Positions 1 through 9,405 of a DNA stretch of 64,000 nucleotides are shown one piece after another. Below the pieces are notes generated by a model. That model saw nothing but the letters and a program-made list of their open reading frames with translations, was not told the DNA's origin and made no database searches. The stretch is taken from contig NZ_CP077426.1 of assembly GCF_019048845.1 (NCBI RefSeq), forward strand, positions 2,589,501 to 2,653,500. Reading direction: 5' to 3'. Position 1 is the stretch's first letter; every line of letters starts with the position of its first letter. The stretch comes from Vibrio mimicus (GTDB lineage Bacteria > Pseudomonadota > Gammaproteobacteria > Enterobacterales > Vibrionaceae). The position numbers were made by a program, and so were the translations under genes.

Positions 1-1002
1 AAGACCGAGCATTGCAGGAATACCGAGAAAAGTGACCATGCGAATCCCCCAATCCATAGTGTGGGCAAACCCATCACTATGAGCATCAACATGCTTGCGC
101 GACAAAGCAGGCAATATCACCGTCGCAATCGCAATACCAAATAAACCGAGGGGAAACTCCAACAAGCGATCTGAGTAATAAAGCCAGCTGATTGAACCGG
201 TTTGCAGAAAACTGGCCACAAAAGAATCAAACAATAGGTTGATTTGGCTAACAGAAACACCAAATAACGCAGGGATCATCAGTGTGCGAATTTTCACCAC
301 ACCAGGATCTTTCCAACCCCATTTTGGCCTAACCAGCACTCCAGCTTTGAGCAAAAATGGGAGTTGAAATAAAAACTGGACTAAACCACCTAAAAATACA
401 CCTATTGCTAAGCCAACTTCCGGCTGTTCTAGATTTGGCGAGAGATACCAAGCACAGAGAATCATCATCACGTTCAAGAAAACTGGCGTGAAAGAGGAGA
501 CTGCGAACTTACCTAAGGTGTTTAAAATGGCACCAGAAAGCGCAACAAAGGTGATAAACCATAAATAAGGAAAAGTTATTTTCAGCAACAAGCTAGCTAA
601 CTCAAACTTTCCTGCAGCAGGACCACCATTGAGCCAGTCAAGAAACCAGCCCGCCCCAAAGAGTGCGGTTACCACGCCGGATCCAAGTACACCAATCAAG
701 GTGACTATCGAGACTAAAACCCCCAATGTACCGGAAGCACGCGCGATCAACTCTCGAGTTTTATTCATGTCTCCTGAGGCGTGATATTCCGTTAATACGG
801 GGACAAATGCTTGAGAAAAAGCCCCTTCCGCAAATAATCGGCGTAAAAAATTAGGAATTCGGTTGGCAAAAAAGAATACGTCAGCGCTTGCACCTGCGCC
901 CATCAAATTGGCCACAACCACATCACGCACTAAACCTAAAACACGAGAAATCAAAGTCATAGCACTTACAATGATGCCAGACTTGAGTAAGCGTTTACTC
1001 AC
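1..1002 (-). CDS. murJ: Lipid II flippase MurJ (MviN), N-terminal part
   Basis: MurJ is an inner-membrane flippase of the MOP superfamily that moves lipid-linked peptidoglycan precursor to the periplasmic face. The visible N-terminal 334 codons read VSKRLLKSGIIVSAM and continue with SRVLGLVRD, then a run of hydrophobic helices typical of MviN/MurJ. I chose a GTG start at 1002 because it restores the conserved SKRLLKS start and has a GAGG ribosome site a few bases upstream; the next in-frame ATG lies inside the first helix. The gene runs off the left edge, so the C-terminal helices are missing. It diverges from rpsT across about 260 bp, the arrangement common in gammaproteobacteria. The family call is firm. 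Confidence 0.93.
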   Translation of the reverse strand, partial: MSKRLLKSGIIVSAMTLISRVLGLVRDVVVANLMGAGASADVFFFANRIPNFLRRLFAEGAFSQAFVPVLTEYHASGDMNKTRELIARASGTLGVLVSIVTLIGVLGSGVVTALFGAGWFLDWLNGGPAAGKFELASLLLKITFPYLWFITFVALSGAILNTLGKFAVSSFTPVFLNVMMILCAWYLSPNLEQPEVGLAIGVFLGGLVQFLFQLPFLLKAGVLVRPKWGWKDPGVVKIRTLMIPALFGVSVSQINLLFDSFVASFLQTGSISWLYYSDRLLEFPLGLFGIAIATVILPALSRKHVDAHSDGFAHTMDWGIRMVTFLGIPAMLGL

Positions 1003-1183
1003 AGTAACCTCGAATAAAGAGTCAAAGCCGCATTATCTGATTCGAATGGGTAAGAATGTCATAGAGAGATCAGATAAGTATTAGCATTGGTAAAAAAATG
1101 CTGATAGAATCCCCGCCATCTTAACCGCGAAGGCTCTTCGATACCAAGTTTGTTTGGTTCAGTTGGGTTTTTGCACAAATCAT

Positions 1184-1212
1184 TTGACATTAAAGAGCAA
1201 ATCGGGGATATT
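1184..1212 (+). promoter_or_regulatory. Candidate sigma-70 promoter of rpsT
   Basis: A perfect -35 box TTGACA at 1184-1189 is followed after 17 bases by GATATT at 1207-1212, which matches the -10 consensus at four positions. It lies about 50 bases before the rpsT start, in the murJ-rpsT divergent region. The assignment is by motif only. Confidence 0.55.
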
Positions 1213-1259
1213 TCCCGCCCTTAAAATGTCACCGAACTAAGTTTTTGGGAGTTAGACCC

Positions 1260-1520
1260 TTGGCAAATAACAAATCTGCTAAGAAGCGCGCTATCCAAGC
1301 TGAGAAACGTCGCCAGCACAACGCTAGCCGTCGTTCTATGATGCGCACTTACATGAAGAAAACTGTTGCTGCAATCGCTGCTGGCGACAAAGAAGCTGCA
1401 ACTGCTGCATTCGCTGTAGTTACACCAATCCTAGACCGCATGGCGACTAAAGGCCTTATTCACAAGAATAAAGCAGCTCGTCACAAGTCTCGCTTCTTTG
1501 CTGCTATCAACGCTCTGTAA
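1260..1520 (+). CDS. rpsT: 30S ribosomal protein S20
   Basis: S20 is a primary-binding protein of the small ribosomal subunit and contacts 16S rRNA. The 86-residue product reads [13 protein letters not shown] (first residue formyl-Met in the cell), then a basic helical protein ending in an H-K-N-K-A-A-R-H-K segment near the C-terminus, as in E. coli S20 (87 residues). The start is the rare codon TTG at 1260, with GGGAG at 1247-1251 as ribosome site. A TTG start is also used in E. coli rpsT, where it is tied to autogenous control, and this probably applies here. A reading beginning at the upstream TTG (1245) would add five residues not found in the family. The gene is followed by an intrinsic terminator. 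Confidence 0.97.
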
Positions 1521-1541
1521 TAGAGTTTGATCATCAGCAAC

Positions 1542-1568
1542 AAAAAACCGGCCTACGCCGGTTTTTTT
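1542..1568 (+). terminator. Intrinsic terminator of rpsT
   Basis: Stem CCGGC/GCCGG with a four-base loop, flanked by six A on the left and seven T on the right, 20 bases after the rpsT stop. It can also act on the leftward hlyU transcript's far side. Confidence 0.9.
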
Positions 1569-1593
1569 ATATCTGTTACTTATGCCACTCCAT

Positions 1594-1914
1594 TTAGCCT
1601 TGGCAATAGAGGTTGTGTAAAAGCTCAATCATGGCTTTAACTTCTGCACTGCTCAACGTGTAATAAACTGTCTGTGCTTCTTTGCGTGTATCCACTAAAC
1701 CATCACGACGTAGCCATGCCAAATGCTGCGATAAAGCCGATTGACTCAGCGCCAAACGACTACTCAATTCGCCAACCGAGAGTTCATTGTCCAACAACAT
1801 ACATAAAATCTGCAGTCGCCGTTCATTTGCCATCGCTTTGAGCAGTACCACCGCTTTAGCTGAATTTTTTTCCATCTCTTGGAGATTCATTGGTGCCCCC
1901 TTTTTATACGGCAT
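1594..1914 (-). CDS. hlyU: ArsR-family transcriptional activator HlyU
   Basis: HlyU is a winged-helix regulator that activates haemolysin and toxin genes in vibrios by opposing H-NS-type silencing. The 106-residue protein has the ArsR fold: KAMANERRLQIL, then the recognition helix LSQSALSQHLAWLRRDGLV, then a wing with TVYYTLSS. It lacks the ELCVCDL metal site of classical ArsR sensors. It keeps two cysteines, Cys38 and Cys104, which match those described in V. cholerae HlyU as redox-responsive. The start at 1914 gives that numbering; an internal ATG at 1890 has a stronger purine-rich ribosome site and would give 98 residues. It lies between rpsT and nhaR. A nested pair of inverted repeats sits just upstream. 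Confidence 0.93.
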   Translation of the reverse strand: MPYKKGAPMNLQEMEKNSAKAVVLLKAMANERRLQILCMLLDNELSVGELSSRLALSQSALSQHLAWLRRDGLVDTRKEAQTVYYTLSSAEVKAMIELLHNLYCQG

Positions 1915-1932
1915 TAACGTTCCGGCACTTCA

Positions 1933-1986
1933 GCCCACTTATCTCTATCATTTTAATCACCGATAGTGGGTATCGGTTAAGTGGGC
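1933..1986. repeat. Nested inverted repeats upstream of hlyU
   Basis: The outer arms are GCCCACTT (1933-1940) and AAGTGGGC (1979-1986). Inside them lie ACCGATA (1959-1965) and TATCGGT (1971-1977) around a five-base centre. Both pairs are perfect. They lie 19-72 bases before the hlyU start, so they could be an operator or a leader hairpin. The function is unknown. Confidence 0.6.
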
Positions 1987-2112
1987 GTAATAGTTCGGAA
2001 CAGTGAAAGCGGAGAAAACTCGCTGATAATGATAAAAAACTAATCAAGAACGGTAGTTTATTGTTTTCATTTATCATTTGGTAGTGATCTAAAGCTTAAC
2101 AGTGATAATTAT

Positions 2113-3003
2113 TCACAAAAACAAATTGGTAAAATCCGCATCACAGACATTTTTCACTGCAGGATGTTGGATCATGCGCTCAGCAAAGATGACGTAGTAC
2201 TCTTCTTTGATCTCATCAACATGGCCAATCAGTTTTAATGAAGTCTCGGCATCAACCTCTGAAGCATAAAATGAAGGTGCCATAAATACGGCATCACTGT
2301 GGTATAGAGCAAACGCTTTCATTAAAGCCGAATCATCAAACTCACCGAGAATATGCGGCTGCAGCCCTTGCCGATCAAACCACTGCCGGACTTTACGTCC
2401 CATCGCGGTTCGACTACCCGGCACCAACAGTTTTTTATCTTCTAAAACAGCAGGAAATGCAACGCTGTCAATCTCTCCAAAGCTAAAGAAACTCATTCGG
2501 CTTTCACCGAGTTTTTTACTAAACAACCCTGGACTTTGGCTAGAGTCGACTGGGCAATCTGACAGGATCATATCGAGCTTATGCTGTGCAAGTTGTTCTA
2601 ACAACATTTCATGTGTGGACTCAAAACAGCGCAAATGAATTCGGTTATCACCGGGCACCGATGTCAGCAAAATTTTGCTGACTAACCGTTTAGAGAGCGC
2701 ATCCGCAACACCAACATCAAACAGCACATTAGAACGCTGACTATAATTAACAATATCGAGCATTTCATAACTCAAGCCAAACATGCGATCAGCGTATTTA
2801 AACACCAATTGTCCTAATTCTGTCGGCTCAATATTACGGCCATTACGTTTTGTCAACTTACCATCTAGCCTGTCTTCCAAGGCTTTAATTTGACCGGTTA
2901 CTGTTTGTGGCGTTAAAAAGAGAGCATCGGCCGCTTTGGTGACAGAGCCTTGTTTGCATACCATCCAGAAGTAATAAAGGTGATTATAGTTAAGATGAGA
3001 CAT
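2113..3003 (-). CDS. nhaR: LysR-family transcriptional activator NhaR
   Basis: NhaR is a LysR-type activator that responds to Na+ and, in E. coli, induces the Na+/H+ antiporter nhaA. The 296-residue protein starts [15 protein letters not shown], the hallmark NhaR start, with the helix-turn-helix [19 protein letters not shown] at about residues 19-37. A two-lobe effector domain follows. Length matches the family (about 300). No nhaA lies next to it here, so its target must be elsewhere. The intergenic region toward nptA is about 380 bp and divergent, and a sodium-coupled transporter on the other side makes shared sodium-related control conceivable, but this is inference. Confidence 0.93.
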   Translation of the reverse strand: MSHLNYNHLYYFWMVCKQGSVTKAADALFLTPQTVTGQIKALEDRLDGKLTKRNGRNIEPTELGQLVFKYADRMFGLSYEMLDIVNYSQRSNVLFDVGVADALSKRLVSKILLTSVPGDNRIHLRCFESTHEMLLEQLAQHKLDMILSDCPVDSSQSPGLFSKKLGESRMSFFSFGEIDSVAFPAVLEDKKLLVPGSRTAMGRKVRQWFDRQGLQPHILGEFDDSALMKAFALYHSDAVFMAPSFYASEVDAETSLKLIGHVDEIKEEYYVIFAERMIQHPAVKNVCDADFTNLFL

Positions 3004-3384
3004 GGATTATCGACCCATTGAAATACCGAACCTTTTTATAGCAGAAGCGCAGCTTTACAACAATTACCTCGGTTAAACCGAAAGAATCATCGACTAAATC
3101 AATAATTACCGAATTCAAAGCAAACCAATTGTCACAAAAAACCGGCCACTTTTCGTTTAATCACTAAAATTCATCTTTTGTTACAACCTTCTCTCGGTGA
3201 AGTAACCCCTTACTACCCCTTATAAAACAGTAAGATAAAAACTTTTCCATCATTCATTTTTTAACTCTGCTGAATAACTCATCAATTACATCTCAATGTC
3301 ATATTTGTGAAATATTTCCATTCTAGGATTGCCTCGAATTCAACAACCGACCGAACCTTTAAAAAACGGTCCACGGAGAAAATG
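3004..3384. other. Divergent nhaR-nptA intergenic region
   Basis: About 380 AT-rich bases with no convincing coding frame. It must hold the promoters of nhaR (leftward) and nptA (rightward). A Pho-box-like pair (TGTCAT at 3297-3302 and TGAAAT at 3308-3313, 11 bases apart) is the only motif I would single out. Confidence 0.5.
3297..3313 (+). promoter_or_regulatory. Possible imperfect Pho box upstream of nptA
   Basis: The bases TGTCAT and TGAAAT occur with the 11-base repeat period of PhoB half-sites, 70-90 bases before nptA. The first half is perfect and the second has two mismatches. A phosphate transporter is a sensible PhoB target, but a single imperfect site is weak evidence. Confidence 0.3.
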
Positions 3385-4533
3385 ATGATAAACCAAGCAA
3401 CATCCCCAACAGCGCCGATTTCGCTGACCACGAAAGGCCTACGTTGGGCAAACTTGGCTTTCATGCTGTATCTACTACTTCTTGCTGTCGCTATGGTCGG
3501 CAGCGGTTTTAAATGGGCAACCGGCGATCAAGCTAAAGTCCTGTTTGAATTTGCTTCACATCCTATTGCAGGATTAATGATCGGTTTAGTAGCAACCGCA
3601 CTGATCCAATCTTCAAGCACAGTTACATCCATTATTGTGGGCTTAGTCGCGGGTGGTCTGCCCGTTGAGACAGCAATCCCAATGGTAATGGGCGCGAATA
3701 TCGGTACTACAGTCACCAACACTTTAGTAAGCCTTGGCCATATGCGTTGCAAAGAAGAGTTTCGCCGCGCTTTCGCCAGTGCCACTATCCACGACTTTTT
3801 CAATCTGCTTGCGGTACTGATCTTCCTACCTTTAGAAATGATGTTTGGCATTTTAGAGAAAGTGTCACACTGGTTAGTTTCCCCGCTGCTTGCAACGGGT
3901 GATATGAGCATGAAGGGCTTTGACTTTATCAAGCCGATTACCAAACCCGTCATCACTACTCTTGAAAATCAACTCTCTGTATTTGGTAATACTTTCGGTG
4001 GTGTAGCACTGATCGTACTGGGTATTGCGACGATTTTCGTTGCTATCACTGTGATGGGCAAACTGATGAAAAGCCTTATGGTAGGTCGTGCTCGTGAAAT
4101 CCTACAAAATGCTATCGGTCGCGGGCCAATGCACGGCATCGCATCGGGCACAATCGTCACCGTTCTTGTGCAATCATCTTCTACCACCACCAGTCTTATG
4201 GTACCTCTAGTCGGCTCAGGTGTTCTGAAAGTACGTGAAATCTACCCATTTACGCTAGGTGCTAACATCGGTACTTGTATTACAGCCTTGCTGGCAGCAA
4301 CGGCGGTTTCAGGTGAATTTGCTGTATTTGCCCTGCAAATTGCCTTGGTGCACTTAACCTTTAACTTGATGGCAACCGTGTTGATTTACGGCGTTCCTTT
4401 CCTACGTGAACTGCCAATTAAAGGTGCAGAGTTAATTTCAGCATTAGCCTGCAAGAGCAAAATGATCGTAGCGGCTTATCTTCTAGGTGTGTTTATCGTG
4501 ATACCCGGCAGCATCCTTGCTCTAACCGCTTAA
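3385..4533 (+). CDS. nptA: Na+/phosphate cotransporter NptA
   Basis: NptA is an inner-membrane sodium-dependent inorganic phosphate importer related to the animal type II Na/Pi cotransporters (PF02690). The protein of 382 residues carries the family's internal duplication: QSSSTVTS at about residue 75 and QSSSTTTS at about residue 263, each followed by a GANIGT segment (VMGANIGTTVT and TLGANIGTCIT). There are many hydrophobic helices. I chose ATG at 3385 because GGAG at 3375-3378 is then six bases away; the ATG three bases earlier would add one Met. A reading from 3307 extends through the likely leader and adds a polar stretch not expected in the family. V. cholerae NptA has been described as a functional Na/Pi cotransporter. 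Confidence 0.95.
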   Translation: MINQATSPTAPISLTTKGLRWANLAFMLYLLLLAVAMVGSGFKWATGDQAKVLFEFASHPIAGLMIGLVATALIQSSSTVTSIIVGLVAGGLPVETAIPMVMGANIGTTVTNTLVSLGHMRCKEEFRRAFASATIHDFFNLLAVLIFLPLEMMFGILEKVSHWLVSPLLATGDMSMKGFDFIKPITKPVITTLENQLSVFGNTFGGVALIVLGIATIFVAITVMGKLMKSLMVGRAREILQNAIGRGPMHGIASGTIVTVLVQSSSTTTSLMVPLVGSGVLKVREIYPFTLGANIGTCITALLAATAVSGEFAVFALQIALVHLTFNLMATVLIYGVPFLRELPIKGAELISALACKSKMIVAAYLLGVFIVIPGSILALTA

Positions 4534-4556
4534 GTTTCATAGCAAGATCAACGAAT

Positions 4557-4588
4557 AAAAAAAGCTCCCGAACTTCGGGAGCTTTTTT
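4557..4588. terminator. Bidirectional terminator between nptA and thyA
   Basis: Stem GCTCCCGA (4564-4571)/TCGGGAGC (4575-4582) with A-rich left and T6 right flanks. It serves convergent nptA and thyA. Confidence 0.9.
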
Positions 4589-4602
4589 ATTCATACTAAT
4601 GA

Positions 4603-4631
4603 CTCATTTAAATCATGGCTCATTTAAATCA
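4603..4631. repeat. Short tandem direct repeat after thyA
   Basis: The 13-mer CTCATTTAAATCA occurs at 4603-4615 and again at 4619-4631, just past the thyA stop and next to the terminator. It is probably a small local duplication; no function is apparent. Confidence 0.6.
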
Positions 4632-4647
4632 CAGTTGAAACCTAGAT

Positions 4648-5499
4648 TTACACAGAGAAAGGATACTGAATGGCATCGTGGAACTGGTATCCGGTCACGT
4701 CAAAATCATCCAGAGTTACCCAAGTTTCCAAATCATGCAGCGTTTTAATCTCCGGATTGATATGGAACTGAGGAGCAGGAAACGGCTCACGTTTTAGCTG
4801 CACATCACGCATCAAATCCAACTGATCTTCATAGATGTGTGCATTAACGATTTTGTGATACGCCATGCCCGGTTTTTTACCCGTGATCTGCGCCATCAAT
4901 GCGAGGAACACATAAACCTGAACCATGTTGAAATTCAACCCCAGCGGCACATCACAGGAACGCTGGGTGCTGTTGAGGTATAAGGTGTCACCCAGTAATG
5001 AAAAGTGATGGCTGTACATACAAGGACGCAGACAGCCCATGTGGAATTCACCCGGGTTGTAGAAGTTCAGAATTTCACCTCGGTCATCCACCCCACGAGT
5101 CAGATCATCGACAATTTTTTTCAACTGATCGATATGCCCACCGTCCGGCTTTGCCCAAGCACGGCCTTGAACTCCATAAACACGCCCCATGTCATCCTCA
5201 CCTTTACGATAAGGATTATTCAGCCAGGCCTGATTCAAGTTGGCATTGGCATCCCATGTTTTCGTGCCTAACTGACGGAAATCCGCCGCATTATCGTAGC
5301 CGCGAATGTAACCGAGTAACTCTGCAACGGCCGCTTTCCAAAAACTCTTACGTGTAGTTACCAGTGGAAACTGATTATTGCCAACATCGTAAGTCAAATC
5401 GGCGTTAATCACGGTCAAACAACGTTTTGCCGTACGTTCATTCTCAACCCAAACACCTTGATCGACGATGCGCTGACAAAGTTCTAAATACTGTTTCAC
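4648..5499 (-). CDS. thyA: Thymidylate synthase
   Basis: ThyA methylates dUMP to dTMP using methylenetetrahydrofolate in the cytoplasm. The 283-residue protein has the catalytic cysteine at residue 160 in [11 protein letters not shown], then [12 protein letters not shown] (dUMP and folate site) and a C-terminal [17 protein letters not shown]. It is about 20 residues longer than E. coli ThyA (264), and the residues after the catalytic cysteine ([10 protein letters not shown]) differ from the more usual H-x-F-F-Q form, so it belongs to a somewhat different ThyA branch. It lies nine bases after lgt, the same lgt-thyA pairing as in E. coli, and is the last gene of the rppH-ptsP-lgt operon. Confidence 0.96.
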   Translation of the reverse strand: MKQYLELCQRIVDQGVWVENERTAKRCLTVINADLTYDVGNNQFPLVTTRKSFWKAAVAELLGYIRGYDNAADFRQLGTKTWDANANLNQAWLNNPYRKGEDDMGRVYGVQGRAWAKPDGGHIDQLKKIVDDLTRGVDDRGEILNFYNPGEFHMGCLRPCMYSHHFSLLGDTLYLNSTQRSCDVPLGLNFNMVQVYVFLALMAQITGKKPGMAYHKIVNAHIYEDQLDLMRDVQLKREPFPAPQFHINPEIKTLHDLETWVTLDDFDVTGYQFHDAIQYPFSV

Positions 5500-5508
5500 C
5501 TAACTACC

Positions 5509-6324
5509 CTATTTTGCTGCAACACGATCTTGATACAAACCGCGCTTATAAGACCAAACCATCATCAAAATACCAATGATCACCATCGGTAAAGAAAGAA
5601 TCTGCCCCATTGAAATGAAGCCACCAAACAGGCCCAATTGAGCATCTGGCTCACGGACGTATTCCACGAGGAAACGGAATGTACCGTAACCCGCCAAGAA
5701 CAATCCAGACACGCTGCCTAGTGGTCGAGGTTTACGGATAAACCAATTGAGGATGAAGAACAGTACCACGCCTTCTAATGCAAACTCATAAAGCTGTGAT
5801 GGATGACGAGGTAGTGGGCCACCATTCGGGAATACAAATGCCCAAGGCACATCAGTAACACGCCCCCACAGCTCACTGTTCATAAAGTTGCCAAGACGCC
5901 CCATCCCCAAACCAAATGGCACAAGAGGAGCCACAAAATCGGCGACACCAAAGAAGGTACGTTGATTTTTTCGGGCATACCAGAACATGGCCGTAATGAC
6001 ACCCAATAAACCACCATGGAAAGACATACCGCCGGTCCACACTTTAAAGAGGTAAAGAGGATCAGCAAGGAATAGATCGAAGTTGTAGAAAATCACGTAG
6101 CCGACTCGGCCACCAATCACCACACCTAGAAAGCCCGCAAATAGCAGATCTGAAACTTGTTCACGCGTCCAACCACTTCCTGCACGATCGGCGCGGCGAT
6201 TTGCCAACCACATCGCGAAAAGAAAACCGATGAGATACATCAAACCATACCAACGTACGGACAAGGGGCCAATAGAAAACAATACGGGGTCAATATTGGG
6301 AAACTGCAGATAACCCTGAGGCAT
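5509..6324 (-). CDS. lgt: Phosphatidylglycerol--prolipoprotein diacylglyceryl transferase
   Basis: Lgt is an inner-membrane enzyme that transfers diacylglycerol from phosphatidylglycerol to the lipobox cysteine of prolipoproteins, the first step in lipoprotein maturation. The 271-residue protein has about seven hydrophobic helices, the family signature [16 protein letters not shown] near residues 139-154, and HPSQLYE. The start [14 protein letters not shown] is typical. It sits between the TSUP permease gene (28 bases) and thyA (nine bases) in one leftward operon. Confidence 0.97.
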   Translation of the reverse strand: MPQGYLQFPNIDPVLFSIGPLSVRWYGLMYLIGFLFAMWLANRRADRAGSGWTREQVSDLLFAGFLGVVIGGRVGYVIFYNFDLFLADPLYLFKVWTGGMSFHGGLLGVITAMFWYARKNQRTFFGVADFVAPLVPFGLGMGRLGNFMNSELWGRVTDVPWAFVFPNGGPLPRHPSQLYEFALEGVVLFFILNWFIRKPRPLGSVSGLFLAGYGTFRFLVEYVREPDAQLGLFGGFISMGQILSLPMVIIGILMMVWSYKRGLYQDRVAAK

Positions 6325-6352
6325 AACAAACCTTCTCTAAAAATTAGTGGTG

Positions 6353-7147
6353 TTACTGAAATAACATAGTAGCAGCAACACACATCAAAAAGATGGCAAA
6401 GAACTTCTTAAGTCTTGCCGTTGGCATTTGCGTGGCAAGCTTAGCACCAATCCTTGTTGTGAGCATTGATGTCGTTGCTATCGCTAACAAAGCAGGCACA
6501 TAAACGTAGCCAATACTGTATTGCGGTAAATTCTCGACCTGATAACCGTGCAAAATAAAGCCAATCATGCCCGATATCGCAATCGCAAAACCGCACACTG
6601 ATGAAGAACCTACCGCTTTTTTCATCTCAATGCCATGCCGATTCAAAAAAGGCACGGACAATGAACCGCCACCAATTCCCGCTAGGCTTGATACTACACC
6701 GATTCCGGTGCCACATATCATGGTGACGAAAGCATTCGGCATAGGGTGATATTGCTGCATACGAATCGAGCGATACATCTGCACACTCAGGCACAACACG
6801 ATCACACCAAACACTTTGGGTAGATATTGGCTTGGGATCCACTCCGCAACCGCGGAGCCAAAAAAACCACCTATCACCACACCGGGCATCAACCATTTGA
6901 CGACAAACAAATCGACATTTCCCAGTTTTAAGTGGTTTAACGCCGAAGATCCTGAAGTAAGAATAATGGTTGCCAGTGAAGTCGCTAACGCAAGTTGCAT
7001 CGTAATATCGGCAGAGACTCCAGCATAGGGCAATAAAAAGAGCAGTGCAGGCACGACCAATAAACCACCGCCGATACCCAACAGACCAGCAAGCACACCC
7101 ACTACTGCGCCTAACAGCAGCAGCAAAGCTAAGAGTTCAATATTCAC
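6353..7147 (-). CDS. TSUP-family (TauE/SafE) membrane permease
   Basis: This 264-residue inner-membrane protein belongs to the TauE/SafE (TSUP) family, whose members export or import sulfite, sulfoacetate or other small organosulfur anions. The family duplication is visible: GVLAGLLGIGGGLLVVPAL near the N-terminus and GVVSSLAGIGGGSLSVPFL near residue 160. There are about eight hydrophobic segments. It lies nine bases before ptsP's stop side and 28 bases before lgt, so it is probably co-transcribed. The substrate cannot be told from the sequence or its neighbours. Confidence 0.9.
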   Translation of the reverse strand: MNIELLALLLLLGAVVGVLAGLLGIGGGLLVVPALLFLLPYAGVSADITMQLALATSLATIILTSGSSALNHLKLGNVDLFVVKWLMPGVVIGGFFGSAVAEWIPSQYLPKVFGVIVLCLSVQMYRSIRMQQYHPMPNAFVTMICGTGIGVVSSLAGIGGGSLSVPFLNRHGIEMKKAVGSSSVCGFAIAISGMIGFILHGYQVENLPQYSIGYVYVPALLAIATTSMLTTRIGAKLATQMPTARLKKFFAIFLMCVAATMLFQ

Positions 7148-7156
7148 ATTTGGTTC

Positions 7157-9403
7157 CTATTTTTTGCCTGCGCGAACAAAACCAGCAAAACCGTGTTTTT
7201 CAATATAAGCGAGCATCATATCGTAAATATCTCGTCCATAAGGCTGAGTTAACGTACGGTCAGCCAGCTGTTTCAATTCCGCCAGTTCAGAGTGACGCAC
7301 CAAATATTTTACTTTGGCGACGTTGGAGGTATTCATACTCAAGGTGGTGTATCCGAGACCAATCAGCAGTAAGGCTCCGATAGGATCACCGGCTAATTCC
7401 CCACAGACACAGACTGGGATCTGATGGGTTTCACAAGTCACTTGGATCTGCTTGAGCGCCATAACAACCGCTGGGTGCATAGATTCATACACGTCCGCGA
7501 CACGGGCATTGTTACGATCCACGGCTAATAGGTACTGCGTTAAATCGTTGGTACCCACGGAGACAAAATCAATTTTGTCAGCAATTAACGGCAGCAGATA
7601 GAGCATGGAAGGTACTTCAATCATGATGCCTATTTGCGGCATGACGATTCGCGGATCAATCAAGGAAACCTCTTGATAGGCTTGATAGATAAACTTCAAC
7701 GCATCATCCAGCTCCTTCGCACCAGAGATCATCGGCAAGAGAATGGATAAATTACCTGATTCCGCACTGGCTTTGAGCATGGCTCGTAGCTGAATAATAA
7801 AAATATCAGGGTGATCTAAGGTGAAACGAATACCACGCCAACCGAGAAACGGGTTATCTTCCTCAATCGGTAAGTAAGGCAAAGGCTTGTCACCACCGAT
7901 ATCCAACGTGCGCATCACTACACGTTGATGAGGGTAGGTATTAAGCACATGGCGATATTGTTGAGTCTGCTCTTCTTCAGAAGGAAAACGGTGTTGCAGT
8001 AGAAAAGAAATTTCCGTGCGATACAGACCAACCCCATCCACCCCTTGATTGACGGCAATGCTAGTATCGGCACTTAAGCCTGCATTCAGCAGCAACTCGA
8101 CTCGGGCACCATCAAGAGTAAAAGCGGGTTCACGAATCGCATCATTAACCATACGTGATAACTCACGTTCTTCATTGGCTAAAGCTCGATATTCATTAAG
8201 AATGGTTTTCGAAGGCGAGATAAAAAGCTTGCCGCTATAACCATCCACTATGCCCTTTTTACCATTAAGATCGCGCAAATTGAGCGAGACCCCCATCACA
8301 GCAGGGATCCCTAACGCACGAGATAAAATCGCCGCATGCGAGTTTGCCGCCCCCTCAAGGGAAACCACAGCCAACAGTTTATCTTTCGGCAGTGCAGCTA
8401 GAATACTGGCCGTGAGTTCCCTCACCACTAAGATTACCGGCTTATCAATTTTCGGTTGCGCCGATTCGGTATTGAGCAAGAAAAACAGTAAACGTTGGCC
8501 TAATTCACGCACATCTTGCGCACGTTCACGTAGATAAACATCCGACATCCGCGCAAAACGGTTTGAATAACTTTCCACCACTTGTCTGAGTGCCCAATCA
8601 GCCCGATCCCCTTTTTGGATCTGCGCTTTGAGATCATTGCGCAGCATAGGGTCGTTCAGAAGGTGGGTAAACAGGTCAAAAATAGCGAGCGCTTCTTTGT
8701 TGATATCGCCATCCAGCTTTTTACGCATACGGCGAAAATCGGCCAGTGCACTCTCTACCGCTAACGCGATCCGTTCTTGCTCTAGATCGATATCCAAGGT
8801 TGAAGCTGGCAGTACCTCTGAAAGATCAGGTTGGGTGTCATCCCACCAGAATTCACCGATCGCCACACCTGAAGAGGCGGCAACCCCAGTGATCGCCTGC
8901 TGTTTTTTAGATAAACGCCAATGCCCTTGGGTTTGGGCATGCGCGACTAGCACAGCGAGCTGCGCAGCGAGCGTCACCAAAAAGGAGACTTCCATTTCAC
9001 TGAATAAGCGAGGGGATTTTTGCTGCACCACCAACACACCGAGCACTTGCTTACGGTGGATGATGGGTGTGCCAAGGAAAGAGTGGTAAACCTCTTCCCC
9101 AAGCTGTTTAAAATATTTAAAGCTAGGATGTTTCGAGGCTTCGGCTAGGTTAATCGGCTCGGCAGAACGCTTGACGAGCCCCACCAAACCTTCATCAAAA
9201 TCAATGTGGATTTTATCGCCTTTGAATTTGAGTCCTTGGGTCGCCATTAACTCTAAGCGGTGCATCTCCTCATTAGCTAAGTAAACAGTACAACACTCTG
9301 TGCTCATCGCTTCACACGTCTGTTTTACAAAAATATCCAACGCCTGATAGACATCTTCTACCTTTGAAACCTGTTCGACTATATCCCTTAGCTGAGAAAG
9401 CAT
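7157..9403 (-). CDS. ptsP: Phosphoenolpyruvate--protein phosphotransferase PtsP (EI-Ntr)
   Basis: PtsP is enzyme I of the nitrogen phosphotransferase system: it autophosphorylates from PEP and passes phosphate to NPr and then EIIA-Ntr, a regulatory rather than sugar-import chain. The 748-residue protein has an N-terminal GAF domain (about residues 1-165), the phosphohistidine loop NSHAAILSRALGIP near residue 356, and a C-terminal PEP-binding TIM barrel with GGDKPLPYLP and CVCGELAGDP. It starts two bases after the rppH stop, so the two are translationally coupled. The rppH-ptsP pairing is conserved in gammaproteobacteria. The other PTS-Ntr genes are not in this window. Confidence 0.96.
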   Translation of the reverse strand: MLSQLRDIVEQVSKVEDVYQALDIFVKQTCEAMSTECCTVYLANEEMHRLELMATQGLKFKGDKIHIDFDEGLVGLVKRSAEPINLAEASKHPSFKYFKQLGEEVYHSFLGTPIIHRKQVLGVLVVQQKSPRLFSEMEVSFLVTLAAQLAVLVAHAQTQGHWRLSKKQQAITGVAASSGVAIGEFWWDDTQPDLSEVLPASTLDIDLEQERIALAVESALADFRRMRKKLDGDINKEALAIFDLFTHLLNDPMLRNDLKAQIQKGDRADWALRQVVESYSNRFARMSDVYLRERAQDVRELGQRLLFFLLNTESAQPKIDKPVILVVRELTASILAALPKDKLLAVVSLEGAANSHAAILSRALGIPAVMGVSLNLRDLNGKKGIVDGYSGKLFISPSKTILNEYRALANEERELSRMVNDAIREPAFTLDGARVELLLNAGLSADTSIAVNQGVDGVGLYRTEISFLLQHRFPSEEEQTQQYRHVLNTYPHQRVVMRTLDIGGDKPLPYLPIEEDNPFLGWRGIRFTLDHPDIFIIQLRAMLKASAESGNLSILLPMISGAKELDDALKFIYQAYQEVSLIDPRIVMPQIGIMIEVPSMLYLLPLIADKIDFVSVGTNDLTQYLLAVDRNNARVADVYESMHPAVVMALKQIQVTCETHQIPVCVCGELAGDPIGALLLIGLGYTTLSMNTSNVAKVKYLVRHSELAELKQLADRTLTQPYGRDIYDMMLAYIEKHGFAGFVRAGKK

Positions 9404-9405
9404 GC

